NCBI GenBank assembly: GCA_017417085.1
Contig: JAFPZV010000264.1
Location: forward strand, 1 to 6,964
Length of the DNA: 6,964 nucleotides
Direction: 5' to 3'
Source: Deltaproteobacteria bacterium
Lineage (GTDB): Bacteria > Desulfobacterota > Desulfuromonadia > Desulfuromonadales > JAAYDE01
Positions 1-6,964 of the stretch are shown one piece after another. The position numbers and the translations under genes were made by a program. The notes under the pieces were generated by a model. The model worked only from the letters and a program-made list of their open reading frames with translations. It made no database searches and was not told the origin of the DNA. Within the stretch, counting starts at the first letter, position 1. Each line of letters begins with the position of its first letter.

Positions 1-605
1 CCCAGAGGGATGAGCGCCGCGCCCTTCCACAGAAAGACGGCCAGTGCGGCGACATTGGTCGCCAGGTTGATGGCCTTGGTGGTTCCGGTTGCTTGCTGCA
101 GGCTCTGGCGCGCCCAAATGGTCAGAAGGAGCATCAGGAAGGTGCCGGTGCCCGGGCCGTAGAAACCGTCATAGATGCCGATGACCAGGGCAATTGTCGC
201 GATGAGGGGAAGGGCTTGTGACGGCGGCAGCGGTTTTTCGGCATTCTTGCTGAGATCTTTGGCACGCAGCACGTAAAAGGCCACCAGGGGCAGAATGGCC
301 AGCATGATGATGCGGAAGGCGAAGTCATTTGTGGCCAGAGCTATCCGTGCACCGATACAGGAGCCGAGAAGGCCGCAGAAGATGCCTATGGCTGCGGAAC
401 CGAGCACCACGTAGCCTGCCAGGGCGTAACGCAGGGTGGCGATGGCCGTGCCCATGGTGGCCTGCAGCTTGTTGGTGGCGATGGCCGCATGCACGGGCAA
501 TCCGGCGAACAGAAAGGCCGGCAGCGAGATCAAACCTCCCCCGCCGGCGATGGAGTCCACGAAGCCGGCCAAAAAGCACAGCGGACAGTTAATGAAGTAT
601 TCCAT
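1..605 (-). CDS. TauE/SafE (DUF81) family anion exporter, 3' end off the window
   Basis: This is an integral inner-membrane permease. Members of the family export sulfite, sulfoacetate or related organic anions, but the substrate cannot be read from this sequence. The visible 201 residues show the family's duplicated signature. The first half has GGGGLISLPA (residues 21-30) followed by ATNK (43-46). The second half has FYGPGTGTF (148-156) followed by TGTTKAINLATN (173-184). Hydrophobic segments alternate throughout. The start is well fixed: ATG at 605 is preceded in frame by a TAA (621-623) with no other start between. The upstream ribosome site is weak, with AAGG rather far away. The family is usually about 250 residues, so roughly the last fifth is missing. 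It lies 47 nt downstream of the symporter gene on the same strand with no clear terminator between, so co-transcription is likely. The family is near certain; the substrate is unknown. Confidence 0.93.
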   Translation of the reverse strand, partial: MEYFINCPLCFLAGFVDSIAGGGGLISLPAFLFAGLPVHAAIATNKLQATMGTAIATLRYALAGYVVLGSAAIGIFCGLLGSCIGARIALATNDFAFRIIMLAILPLVAFYVLRAKDLSKNAEKPLPPSQALPLIATIALVIGIYDGFYGPGTGTFLMLLLTIWARQSLQQATGTTKAINLATNVAALAVFLWKGAALIPL

Positions 606-652
606 GAAATTCTTTGCGCCTTATCCTGTAGCCCCTGGAGGATTGCTCCCTC

Positions 653-2023
653 TTACAGCAGTTTCTCGTCAGGCCGGCCGACTTCCTCGGCCAGCTCGAT
701 GCCGTGCTTTTCGGATGCCGCCAGGTCTTCACCCTCGGAGTCGAAGATCTTTCGGTCAAGCAGGCCGTTCACCTTGGCCACGCAGGTGGTGACCACCGCG
801 TCTCCGGTCACGTTGACGGCAGTACGGCCCATGTCCACCAGCCGGTCGACGCCCATGAGCATGGAAACGCCTTCCACCGGCAGGTTCACCGAAGAGAACA
901 CCACGGTCAGCATGATGGTCCCCGCTCCGGGGATGCCGGCTGTACCGATCGAGGCCATGGTGGCGGTCAGGATGACGGTCAGGTAGCCGGAAAGCCCCAG
1001 ATCGACGCCGAAGGCCTGGCTTGCGAAAATGACGGCCACGCCCTGCATGATGGCGGTGCCGTCCATGTTGATGGTGGCCCCCAGCGGAATGGTGAAGCCG
1101 GTGACCCGCGGACTGACGCCGATCTTGCGTTCAAGTGTTTCCACATTGAGAGGAATCGTGGCGTTGGATGAGCTGGTGGAAAAGGCAAAGCCCATGACCG
1201 GGAGCATTTTGCGGAAGAAGCGCACCGGGCTCATGCGGGCGAACAGGATGAGCAGAAACCCGTACACCAGAATCAGCTGCAGGGCCAGGCCGATATAGGT
1301 GCCGCCCACGAACTTGGCCAGCGGAAGCAGGGCGGAAAGCCCCGCATTGGCGAAGGTGTGGGTGATCAGGCAGAAGACGCCCAGAGGCGCAAAGGCGAGT
1401 ACAAACTGCACCATGCGCATCATGATCTCGTTGAATTCCTTGAAGAATTGCCCCACCGTGCCCACCTTGTCGCCCAGTGAGCCGATTATGTAGCCCAGAA
1501 TCAGAGCGGCCACGATGATCTGCAGCATGGTGCCCGTGGCCATGGCGTTGACCACATTGGCCGGGATGATGTTCAGGAGCGTGTCGGCTATGGGAATGGC
1601 CTTGGCGGCACTGACCTCAATCTTGGTAATGGCGCCCAGATCGAGCCCCACGCCGGGATTGATGAGCAGGCCGAGAGCCAGCGCCAGGCTGATGGCCACA
1701 AAGGTGGTGAACGTGTAGAGAATCATGGTCATGCCGCCCACCCGGCCCAGCATGGAACCGGAGCCCATGGCGGCCGCTCCGCATACGATGCTTGTGAAGA
1801 CCAGAGGTACCACCAGCATCTGCATCAGGCGGATGAAACCGCGTCCAATGACGAAACAAAAGCCGTTGATCCCTGCCGTAAACAGGGAAGAATCCTGAGG
1901 CAGCACCAGATTGCAGAGTGTGCCGAGAAGCGTGCCGGCGATCAGGGCAATGAAGATCCAGCTGGTCAGGCTGATCCTGTTGAGAAAACCTTGCTGGGCG
2001 GTTTGAGAATTTCTTGGGCGCAT
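653..2023 (-). CDS. Dicarboxylate/amino acid:cation symporter (DAACS, SDF family)
   Basis: This is a secondary transporter of the GltPh/GltP/DctA superfamily, which imports acidic amino acids or C4-dicarboxylates with Na+ or H+ across the inner membrane by an elevator mechanism. The protein is 456 aa, normal for the family. Key elements are the serine-rich hairpin 1 STSSSN (282-287), the TM7 motif NMDGT (319-323), hairpin 2 ASIGTAGIPGAG (357-368) and TM8 with DRLVDMGRT running into NVTGD. The residues matching GltPh D390, D394, R397, T398, N401 and D405 are all present (D393, D397, R400, T401, N404, D408). The TM8 arginine argues for an acidic substrate. The TM8 form is like GltPh rather than the SEARALTN form of E. 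coli DctA, so an aspartate/glutamate-type carrier is somewhat favoured. The start at 2023 was chosen because AGGAGG sits 7 nt upstream; an in-frame ATG at 2029 is too close to it. The C-terminal tail is acidic. It probably forms an operon with the TauE/SafE gene. Confidence 0.95.
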   Translation of the reverse strand: MRPRNSQTAQQGFLNRISLTSWIFIALIAGTLLGTLCNLVLPQDSSLFTAGINGFCFVIGRGFIRLMQMLVVPLVFTSIVCGAAAMGSGSMLGRVGGMTMILYTFTTFVAISLALALGLLINPGVGLDLGAITKIEVSAAKAIPIADTLLNIIPANVVNAMATGTMLQIIVAALILGYIIGSLGDKVGTVGQFFKEFNEIMMRMVQFVLAFAPLGVFCLITHTFANAGLSALLPLAKFVGGTYIGLALQLILVYGFLLILFARMSPVRFFRKMLPVMGFAFSTSSSNATIPLNVETLERKIGVSPRVTGFTIPLGATINMDGTAIMQGVAVIFASQAFGVDLGLSGYLTVILTATMASIGTAGIPGAGTIMLTVVFSSVNLPVEGVSMLMGVDRLVDMGRTAVNVTGDAVVTTCVAKVNGLLDRKIFDSEGEDLAASEKHGIELAEEVGRPDEKLL

Positions 2024-2030
2024 GGGCATT

Positions 2031-2036
2031 CCTCCT
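2031..2036 (-). promoter_or_regulatory. Strong ribosome binding site AGGAGG of the symporter gene
   Basis: The minus strand reads AGGAGG followed 7 nt later by ATG at 2023. Another ATG (2029) lies only 1 nt from the motif, and the open frame continues upstream to 2125. The spacing therefore decides for the start at 2023 and against the longer or intermediate starts. Confidence 0.8.
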
Positions 2037-2096
2037 GGGAGCAAAATGGGTGTTTGGGAACTCTCTTTGCGAACGCCATGGAACGGCTCTTTTTCT

Positions 2097-2125
2097 TTTA
2101 TGATGCAAGAACGGACGGCATACAA
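2097..2125 (-). promoter_or_regulatory. Candidate sigma70-like promoter for the symporter/exporter unit
   Basis: On the minus strand, TTGTAT (2125-2120) and CATAAA (2102-2097) are separated by exactly 17 nt. This would start transcription about 60-70 nt before the symporter ATG. The match to consensus is modest (3 of 6 and 4 of 6). The location is sensible, just after the putative terminator of the SNF2 gene. This is an inference from pattern only. Confidence 0.25.
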
Positions 2126-2127
2126 TG

Positions 2128-2154
2128 AAAAAAATGCGGTTTCCCACTGGACCG
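2128..2154 (-). terminator. Candidate intrinsic terminator of the SNF2 gene
   Basis: On the minus strand, about 50 nt after the SNF2 stop codon, an imperfect hairpin (CGGTCC pairing with GG-AA-ACCG, a 2-nt bulge and a 4-nt loop, 2154-2137) is followed by CA and then seven Ts (2134-2128). The stem is short and bulged, so termination may be only partial. In that case some transcripts would run on into the symporter gene. Confidence 0.4.
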
Positions 2155-2206
2155 TTTGGCGTGGAGGCCCTTTGCCGTTTCGAATCGGATATAGTTTCGT
2201 TCTTTT

Positions 2207-5200
2207 TTATTGCATCAAGGCCAGCAGTTCTTCCTCGGAAAGGATATCGGCACCTGTTGCGGCCGTATCCGTGCCCTCCAGGAAATCGGCGGCCAGCTCG
2301 CGCTTTTTGGCGTGCAGGGCCAGAATCTTTTCTTCGACGCTGTGGGCCATGACCAGCCGGTAGACTGTCACCGGCCGTTCCTGGCCGATGCGGTGGGCCC
2401 GGTCCGTGGCCTGATCCTCGACCGCCGGGTTCCACCAGGGGTCCAGATGCACCACGTAGTCGGCTGCGGTCAGGTTCAGTCCCTGGCCGCCGGCCTTGAG
2501 GCTGATAAGAAAGGCGTCGCCTTCTCCCGCCTGAAAGGCCGCGACCCGTTTCCGGCGCGTCTCTTCCGGAGTGGCGCCGTCCAGATACTGGTATCTGATG
2601 CCGCGTTTGTCCAGCATGGCGCGCACCAGTGAAAGGAATCCCACAAACTGGCTAAACACCAGAAGCCGGTGCCCGCTCTCCCGGGCCTCTTCCAGAAGAT
2701 CCAGAAAACAGCGCATCTTGGCGCTTTCCTCATCCGTCTTCCCGGACAGTCTCTTCTCGGCCAGCGAGGCGTGGCAGCAGGCCAGGCGCAGTCGGGTGAG
2801 CTCGGCCAGAATGTTGATGCGCGAATGTTTGCCCGCTTCCTGCTGCGCTTCCAGATGCTCCACGGCCCGGCGGCGCAGCGCCTCGTAAAAGCTTTGTTCA
2901 CGTTCGTCCGGCTCGATGAGAAGCGTCTGCTCGGTGCGGCTGGGCAGATCGTCCAGCACCTGGCTTTTCAGCCGGCGCAGAATGAAGGGCCGGGTGAGCA
3001 GCTTGAGCGCACTGGCGCTCTGCCCTCCCTGGGCCGCCCCCGCGAAGCGGCGATGAAATTCCGGGTGGCTTGTACCCAAGAGCCCGGGATTGATGATGTT
3101 GAAGAGACTCCACAGATCGTCCAGATGATTTTCGATGGGCGTGCCGGTCAGAACCAGGCGGAAATCGGCGGGAATGGCGGCGGCCGCCCTGGTGCGTTTG
3201 GCCGCGTCGTTTTTCAGCGCCTGGGCCTCATCGAAGATCACCATGCTCCAGTGCTGGGCCGAAAGGGCCTTTCTCTCGATGTGCAAGAGCCCGTACCCTG
3301 CGATAAGCACCATGCCAGGGCCCATTTGGGCCACAATGTTTTCACGCTTGCCGGAAGCTGCATCCCGCAGACGGTATACGGCAAGACTGGGCGCAAAGCG
3401 TGTCAGTTCCGCTTCCCAGTTGGGGCAGACCGAAGTGGGGGCAATGACGAGGCATGGCCCCTTTGTGGCTTCGTGGAGCATGACGGCGATGCTCTGGACG
3501 GTCTTTCCCAGTCCCATGTCGTCGGCCAGACAGCCGCCCACACCCCAGTGGGCAAGCCGCGCCAGCCAGATGAAGCCCTCCTTCTGGTAGGGCCGCAATT
3601 CGGCCTGAAGGGCCCTGGGTACTTCCGGGTTCATCGACAGTGCGTCGCTCATGCGCCCGGGCGCGGCCTGCCAGCTGGCATCACGTTCGAAATTCATGCT
3701 GGCGCAGGCTTCATCCACAGCGGGACCGGCCAGAGGATGCAGCATCAAATCACTCTTTTTCCCACGGCCGGTTTTGCGTTCGAAGGCCAGAAGCTGCAAA
3801 CGTTTAAGGCTGCGCCGTGCTTCCTCGGTGAGGGCAAGGAATTCTCCGGGCGCCAGTTCCACAAAACGCCCGTGTCCGCCGGAAAGCTGATCCAGCACTT
3901 CTCCCAAAGCCAGGACGTGCTCCTCGTCGATTTGAACCTCGCCGGAAAGGGAGAACCATTCGCCTGCGCTGCCCTTGTTCGCCCGCACCCGCACCTGTGC
4001 CGGAGACAGTGTGCCAACCAGGCGCAAACGCTCGCCTTCGGGCCATTCCACCCGGCAGAGAGCGGCGGCCTTTTGGAGTTCGGTCAGGACCTGAAGAAAT
4101 TCTTCCAGATCGTTGCTGAACCAGCGCCCGTCTTCAAAGGATGCGGCCAGAGTTGGACAGGCGGCCAAAAGCCGTTCCGCCGCCTCCCGCTCCGCCGCGA
4201 AGTCCCGGAGCAGGCGCAGGGGACGGCCGTCCACCATGGCCATCGGATCGGCAGGTCCCTGCCCGGGCCGGAAGACTGCGCCGCTTGCTCCGCTGCCCTC
4301 AATTCCCTGAGTTTTGAGAGGGCGCACGAACAACGCTGCGGCAAAGCCTGCGCCCTGCTGCCGCAGTTGCACGACCGGCAGAGTTTCGCCCGCTTGCTCC
4401 TCGGCCTTCAGTTCCAGGCGTAAAGGAAGCGTGCTCTGTTGGGCCAGCTCCAAAAGACGCGGCAAGGCTTCCCTGGGCATGATCATCTTGTCCCGTTTTT
4501 TTCCTGTGTCTTTCTCCAGAATGCGGCTGATGCTAGCCGTCTTTTCGTCAAAGAGCAGCACGGCCCAGGCGTTTTCATCCACTTTGAGCAGCTGGACATT
4601 GAGACCTCTGCTTGTGGCGGTGAGCCGGACTTCGCAGCCCTTGGGCTTTTCGGTGATGATCAGTTCCACCGGACGCTGTTCCAGACTGATATGCTCGCCG
4701 CTGTGGGCGTGGAAGATGAGCGGATGTCCGCACAAAAGCGGCAGACCCCGTTCCGGTACGAACTTCCAGCTGCCTTCGCCGTAGTAGGAACTGCTGTGCT
4801 GGACAAAGGCGGCGCTCATCTTGTGGTCATGCGGGGTGAGCCATTCCAGCTTTTCCGCCTCCGGCCCAACGAGATGCTTGACGGCAAAACGCTGGCCCAT
4901 GGTCCAGGTCCCCTTGGCGGTGTAGGTTTGCATCTTGGGAAAGACCTCGTAGCTGATCGGATCCAGCATCCACGCCAGACGTTTGGGCTTTTCCTTCTTC
5001 TCCTTCTCCGGGGAGGCAAGAAGTGTTGTAAGCGCTTCCAGTTGCCGCTCCCAGGGCTCCCTGATGACGATAAGCCTGCGAAAATCCGGGTGCGGCACAT
5101 TCAGCCCGAGGGATTTTTCTCCCGCTGTGGTCAGGGCGTCATCAAGAATCGCGGCCGCGATCGGCAGGACGGGAGCCAGCCTGTTTCGCAGTTCGGCACA

Positions 5201-6301
5201 GGGTTCCACCCAGTCCTTGTCCTCATGCAGGGTGCAGGCGTGCGCATACAGCAGCCGGGAAACGAGATCCGCATGAGGCGCATGCCGTTCTATCCAGTAC
5301 CTGTGGGGAAGATCGTCGCGTTCGCTTCCCGTAACCATCCGGGAAGAAAGCATTTCCAGAAGGGCGAAGAAACCGGTTTCGCCGTGAAGCGTCTGGACAT
5401 TGTCGCGGAGCAGACTGCTGCACTCCCGGTGCATGTCGGGCAGTTCCACCCCCGAACCCAGCCGGGCTGTTTGCAGGACAAGGCTGCCGAAAACCGGCAG
5501 TTCCGCCAGACGGTTGCGGGTCCCCTTGCGCCACAGCCTACGTGCTTCCAGTTGAATCTTCAGAGCGGCTGCATAGTCTTCGTGCAGCAGCTGATCCAGG
5601 GCGATGAGCGTCATGGTGTCTATCGGTGCCAGGGCTTTCAGCCGGGCGGTACTCAGTCTTTTGTTCCGGAAGAGCTGGACAAGGCCACTGATGATGCTGG
5701 CTGGCGGAGGCGAACAGCGTCCCTTGCCGATGGCATCCAGAAGCATTGCGGCCGTGGGCCAGACCGTACAGTACAGAATCAGATCCTGGACCATGACGGA
5801 GAGAATGAAGGCTTGCCGGTACGGGGTTTTTTCCAGAAACCAGTTGAGCTGGAAGGGCAGGGCATGCAGGCTTTGGGAGATCACCATTGCGACCTGTCCG
5901 TCGTCGATCTTTTCGGGAATGGGAATGTTGCTGTACAACGCGAAGAAGACCTTTTGCCTTGCAAGGTACATGAGCATGTCGGAGCTTTTGGGCAGCTGGT
6001 TCATCATGTCCAGGACATTCGGCAAGAGTTTTTTATCCTGGACGGCCTGTTGAATCAGCCTGTGACGCAACTCCGGTTGAAGCACATCGTTCTCGTAGAG
6101 GCCGGGGGTTGTGAATCCTTTGCGTATGGCCGGGATTTCGTCCGCTTTCCACTTGCCGGAAGGAGGCCAGATGCCGACCTTTTCCATTAGCTTGGCCAGT
6201 TTGGCCTCGGGCAGAAAGGGGCAGAGCGCGTCCATCTGCAAGAAACGGCGCGCCAGAAGATCGGGCAGTTTGGAATGGTTTATATGTGCAAGATCTGTCA
6301 T
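2207..6301 (-). CDS. Large SNF2-family DNA-dependent ATPase (superfamily 2)
   Basis: This 1364-residue cytoplasmic protein has a SNF2/Rad54-type motor in its last 470 residues. Such motors track along double-stranded DNA using ATP and remodel protein-DNA complexes, usually without separating strands. All motor motifs are present: LRPYQKEGF (902-910), Walker A DDMGLGKT (927-934), APTSVCPNW (954-962), Walker B DEAQ (1024-1027), LTGTPIEN (1051-1058), VFSQF (1215-1219), YLDGAT (1239-1244), SLKAGGQGLNLTAAD (1267-1281) and QATDRAHRIGQ (1297-1307). The motor therefore looks active. Residues 780-827 (from GEWFSLSGEVQIDEEH) resemble the short module often found before bacterial SNF2 motors. Residues 1-430 look mainly helical and match no family I recognise; a lysine/glutamate-rich stretch (430-441) follows. 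No CxC...CxH zinc pattern of a SWIM domain is present. ATG 6301 is the first start after an in-frame TGA (6323-6325), with a weak AGGT 9 nt upstream. The cellular role (repair, transcription recycling or defence) cannot be told from this window. Confidence 0.96.
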   Translation of the reverse strand: MTDLAHINHSKLPDLLARRFLQMDALCPFLPEAKLAKLMEKVGIWPPSGKWKADEIPAIRKGFTTPGLYENDVLQPELRHRLIQQAVQDKKLLPNVLDMMNQLPKSSDMLMYLARQKVFFALYSNIPIPEKIDDGQVAMVISQSLHALPFQLNWFLEKTPYRQAFILSVMVQDLILYCTVWPTAAMLLDAIGKGRCSPPPASIISGLVQLFRNKRLSTARLKALAPIDTMTLIALDQLLHEDYAAALKIQLEARRLWRKGTRNRLAELPVFGSLVLQTARLGSGVELPDMHRECSSLLRDNVQTLHGETGFFALLEMLSSRMVTGSERDDLPHRYWIERHAPHADLVSRLLYAHACTLHEDKDWVEPCAELRNRLAPVLPIAAAILDDALTTAGEKSLGLNVPHPDFRRLIVIREPWERQLEALTTLLASPEKEKKEKPKRLAWMLDPISYEVFPKMQTYTAKGTWTMGQRFAVKHLVGPEAEKLEWLTPHDHKMSAAFVQHSSSYYGEGSWKFVPERGLPLLCGHPLIFHAHSGEHISLEQRPVELIITEKPKGCEVRLTATSRGLNVQLLKVDENAWAVLLFDEKTASISRILEKDTGKKRDKMIMPREALPRLLELAQQSTLPLRLELKAEEQAGETLPVVQLRQQGAGFAAALFVRPLKTQGIEGSGASGAVFRPGQGPADPMAMVDGRPLRLLRDFAAEREAAERLLAACPTLAASFEDGRWFSNDLEEFLQVLTELQKAAALCRVEWPEGERLRLVGTLSPAQVRVRANKGSAGEWFSLSGEVQIDEEHVLALGEVLDQLSGGHGRFVELAPGEFLALTEEARRSLKRLQLLAFERKTGRGKKSDLMLHPLAGPAVDEACASMNFERDASWQAAPGRMSDALSMNPEVPRALQAELRPYQKEGFIWLARLAHWGVGGCLADDMGLGKTVQSIAVMLHEATKGPCLVIAPTSVCPNWEAELTRFAPSLAVYRLRDAASGKRENIVAQMGPGMVLIAGYGLLHIERKALSAQHWSMVIFDEAQALKNDAAKRTRAAAAIPADFRLVLTGTPIENHLDDLWSLFNIINPGLLGTSHPEFHRRFAGAAQGGQSASALKLLTRPFILRRLKSQVLDDLPSRTEQTLLIEPDEREQSFYEALRRRAVEHLEAQQEAGKHSRINILAELTRLRLACCHASLAEKRLSGKTDEESAKMRCFLDLLEEARESGHRLLVFSQFVGFLSLVRAMLDKRGIRYQYLDGATPEETRRKRVAAFQAGEGDAFLISLKAGGQGLNLTAADYVVHLDPWWNPAVEDQATDRAHRIGQERPVTVYRLVMAHSVEEKILALHAKKRELAADFLEGTDTAATGADILSEEELLALMQ

Positions 6302-6342
6302 GGTGCTTCTACCTGTTCGATTTCAGGGAAGTATCTCACATT

Positions 6343-6964
6343 TCAATCGTTTTGGTAATGGGGAATGCCGGGAAACCGAAGCTGGATATTTTGCGGATAT
6401 GCGTATGGACCATAAACAGTATCGCCGGCTTTTACCCGAATTTCCAGACGGAGATCGGTATTGACGATTTCTCGGATTGCCGGAGGACGCAGACCGAAGC
6501 GTTCCCTGTAGATAATTCCTGGTTTCCAACGGTTGGTTGGCCACATCCAGTCACAGCCTTCGTGCCCCATGGAGGCGCCGAAGTCCGGCATGCGGCACTC
6601 TCTCCGGGGGACGCCAGTCATGAAAAAAAAGCAATTCATGCTGGTAGCTTCCTGAATCTGCCAGTATGTCTCGACGTAGAGCATGCGGCGATGGGTCATG
6701 TACAGGCATTCTGGCGGGATTCGGCATCCAACGAGCATGAGCGGTCCAAGCAGGATGGGGTTCATTCGCGCATCCGTGGGCACTTCATCAACAATCCACT
6801 GGGGCAACGCTTTGTCAAGCGGGGGAATCGGTTTCCGGCGCGTGGGGGGGCTTGCCAGAATTTCTGGAGAAAAACTCCGTTTGGGAGGCAAGAAATCCAC
6901 AATGGCTTTGCCGGAGGAGAGAAGTCGCGGTTCTGTTTCCAGAACCTTGCATTGTGTGATGAAG
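6343..6964 (-). CDS. Hypothetical protein with possible C-terminal beta-sandwich domain, 5' end off the window
   Basis: The frame is open to the right edge, giving 206 visible residues that end at TGA (6345-6343). A GTG at 6900 could serve as a start, but the 21 codons upstream of it read as ordinary coding sequence, so the gene most likely begins outside the window. I recognise no family with certainty. From about visible residue 70 on, the order LLGPLMLVGCRI (71-82), ETYWQ (98-102), CFFFMTG (111-117), PTNRWKPG (142-149), YRERFGLRPP, then RLEI (172-175) resembles the small beta-rich domain at the C-terminus of some GT39/ArnT-like membrane proteins and of related stand-alone proteins. That domain typically shows a 'LlGy... 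YWq... FvHl... W.pGe...D/E' pattern. The part before it is rich in proline and basic residues. No membrane segment is convincing in the visible part. It ends 41 nt before the SNF2 start, so the two are probably co-transcribed, but no functional link is evident. Confidence 0.75.
   Translation of the reverse strand, partial: FITQCKVLETEPRLLSSGKAIVDFLPPKRSFSPEILASPPTRRKPIPPLDKALPQWIVDEVPTDARMNPILLGPLMLVGCRIPPECLYMTHRRMLYVETYWQIQEATSMNCFFFMTGVPRRECRMPDFGASMGHEGCDWMWPTNRWKPGIIYRERFGLRPPAIREIVNTDLRLEIRVKAGDTVYGPYAYPQNIQLRFPGIPHYQND

Noticed and set aside
606..652. Possible terminator between the symporter and TauE/SafE genes (GGAG...CTCC on the minus strand)
   Set aside because: The stem is only about 4 bp and there is no T-run after it, so it was not accepted as an intrinsic terminator.
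489..1493. Several plus-strand frames of 64-165 codons opposite the TauE/SafE and symporter genes
   Set aside because: They are antisense shadows of clearly recognised membrane proteins, with no family motifs of their own.
2024..2125. A 34-residue N-terminal extension of the symporter, starting at 2125
   Set aside because: The extension is in frame but runs through non-coding-like sequence, including the promoter candidate, and has no good ribosome site. The strong AGGAGG is placed for the ATG at 2023.
1617..2435. A 272-codon minus-strand frame spanning the end of SNF2, the intergenic gap and the start of the symporter gene
   Set aside because: It overlaps two well-supported genes in another frame. 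Its product is a compositionally biased Arg/Gly/Pro/His-rich sequence typical of out-of-frame translation of GC-rich genes.
2669..6190. Two tandem plus-strand open frames of 584 and 583 codons (2669-4423 and 4439-6190) antisense to the SNF2 gene
   Set aside because: They lie in the register where each plus-strand codon is the exact complement of an SNF2 codon. Stops there require TTA, CTA or TCA codons in the sense gene, which are rare in GC-rich genes, so long open frames are expected. Their translations show no recognisable domain, while the SNF2 protein has every family motif.
2207..6964. An antiphage defence system built around the SNF2 protein (for example DISARM-like)
   Set aside because: Some defence systems contain SNF2 ATPases, but no methyltransferase, nuclease, phospholipase D-like or other defence partner is visible here, and the neighbouring genes are transporters and an unrelated-looking fragment.

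Overview
The window is a moderately GC-rich bacterial segment (coding stretches counted by eye run from about 48 to 68% GC). All four supported genes lie on the minus strand, so the region reads right to left. Gene content and composition would fit a proteobacterium, possibly a Desulfovibrio-like sulfate- or sulfonate-reducing lineage. There is no rRNA or other marker here, so that assignment is weak.

Layout in transcription order: (1) 6964-6343, the 3' part of a gene of unknown function whose start lies beyond the right edge. Its C-terminal half looks like the small beta-rich domain found at the end of some glycosyltransferase-like membrane proteins. (2) 6301-2207, a very large (1364 aa) SNF2-family ATPase with a complete C-terminal motor and about 890 residues ahead of it that are mostly unrecognised. 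(3) 2206-2024, an intergenic stretch with a plausible intrinsic terminator for the SNF2 gene, a weak promoter candidate, and a strong ribosome binding site. (4) 2023-653, a sodium/proton-coupled dicarboxylate or acidic amino acid symporter (DAACS/SDF family). (5) 605-1, a TauE/SafE-family anion exporter, cut off by the left edge.

The spacing suggests two transcription units. The unknown gene and the SNF2 gene are 41 nt apart and probably co-transcribed. The symporter and the TauE/SafE gene are 47 nt apart with no terminator between them, so they probably form a second unit that may pair uptake of an acidic substrate with export of a sulfur or carboxylate anion. No RNA genes, mobile elements, CRISPR arrays or notable repeats were seen. 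The most interesting item is the long N-terminal part of the SNF2 protein. Nothing else in view points to a clearly new system.
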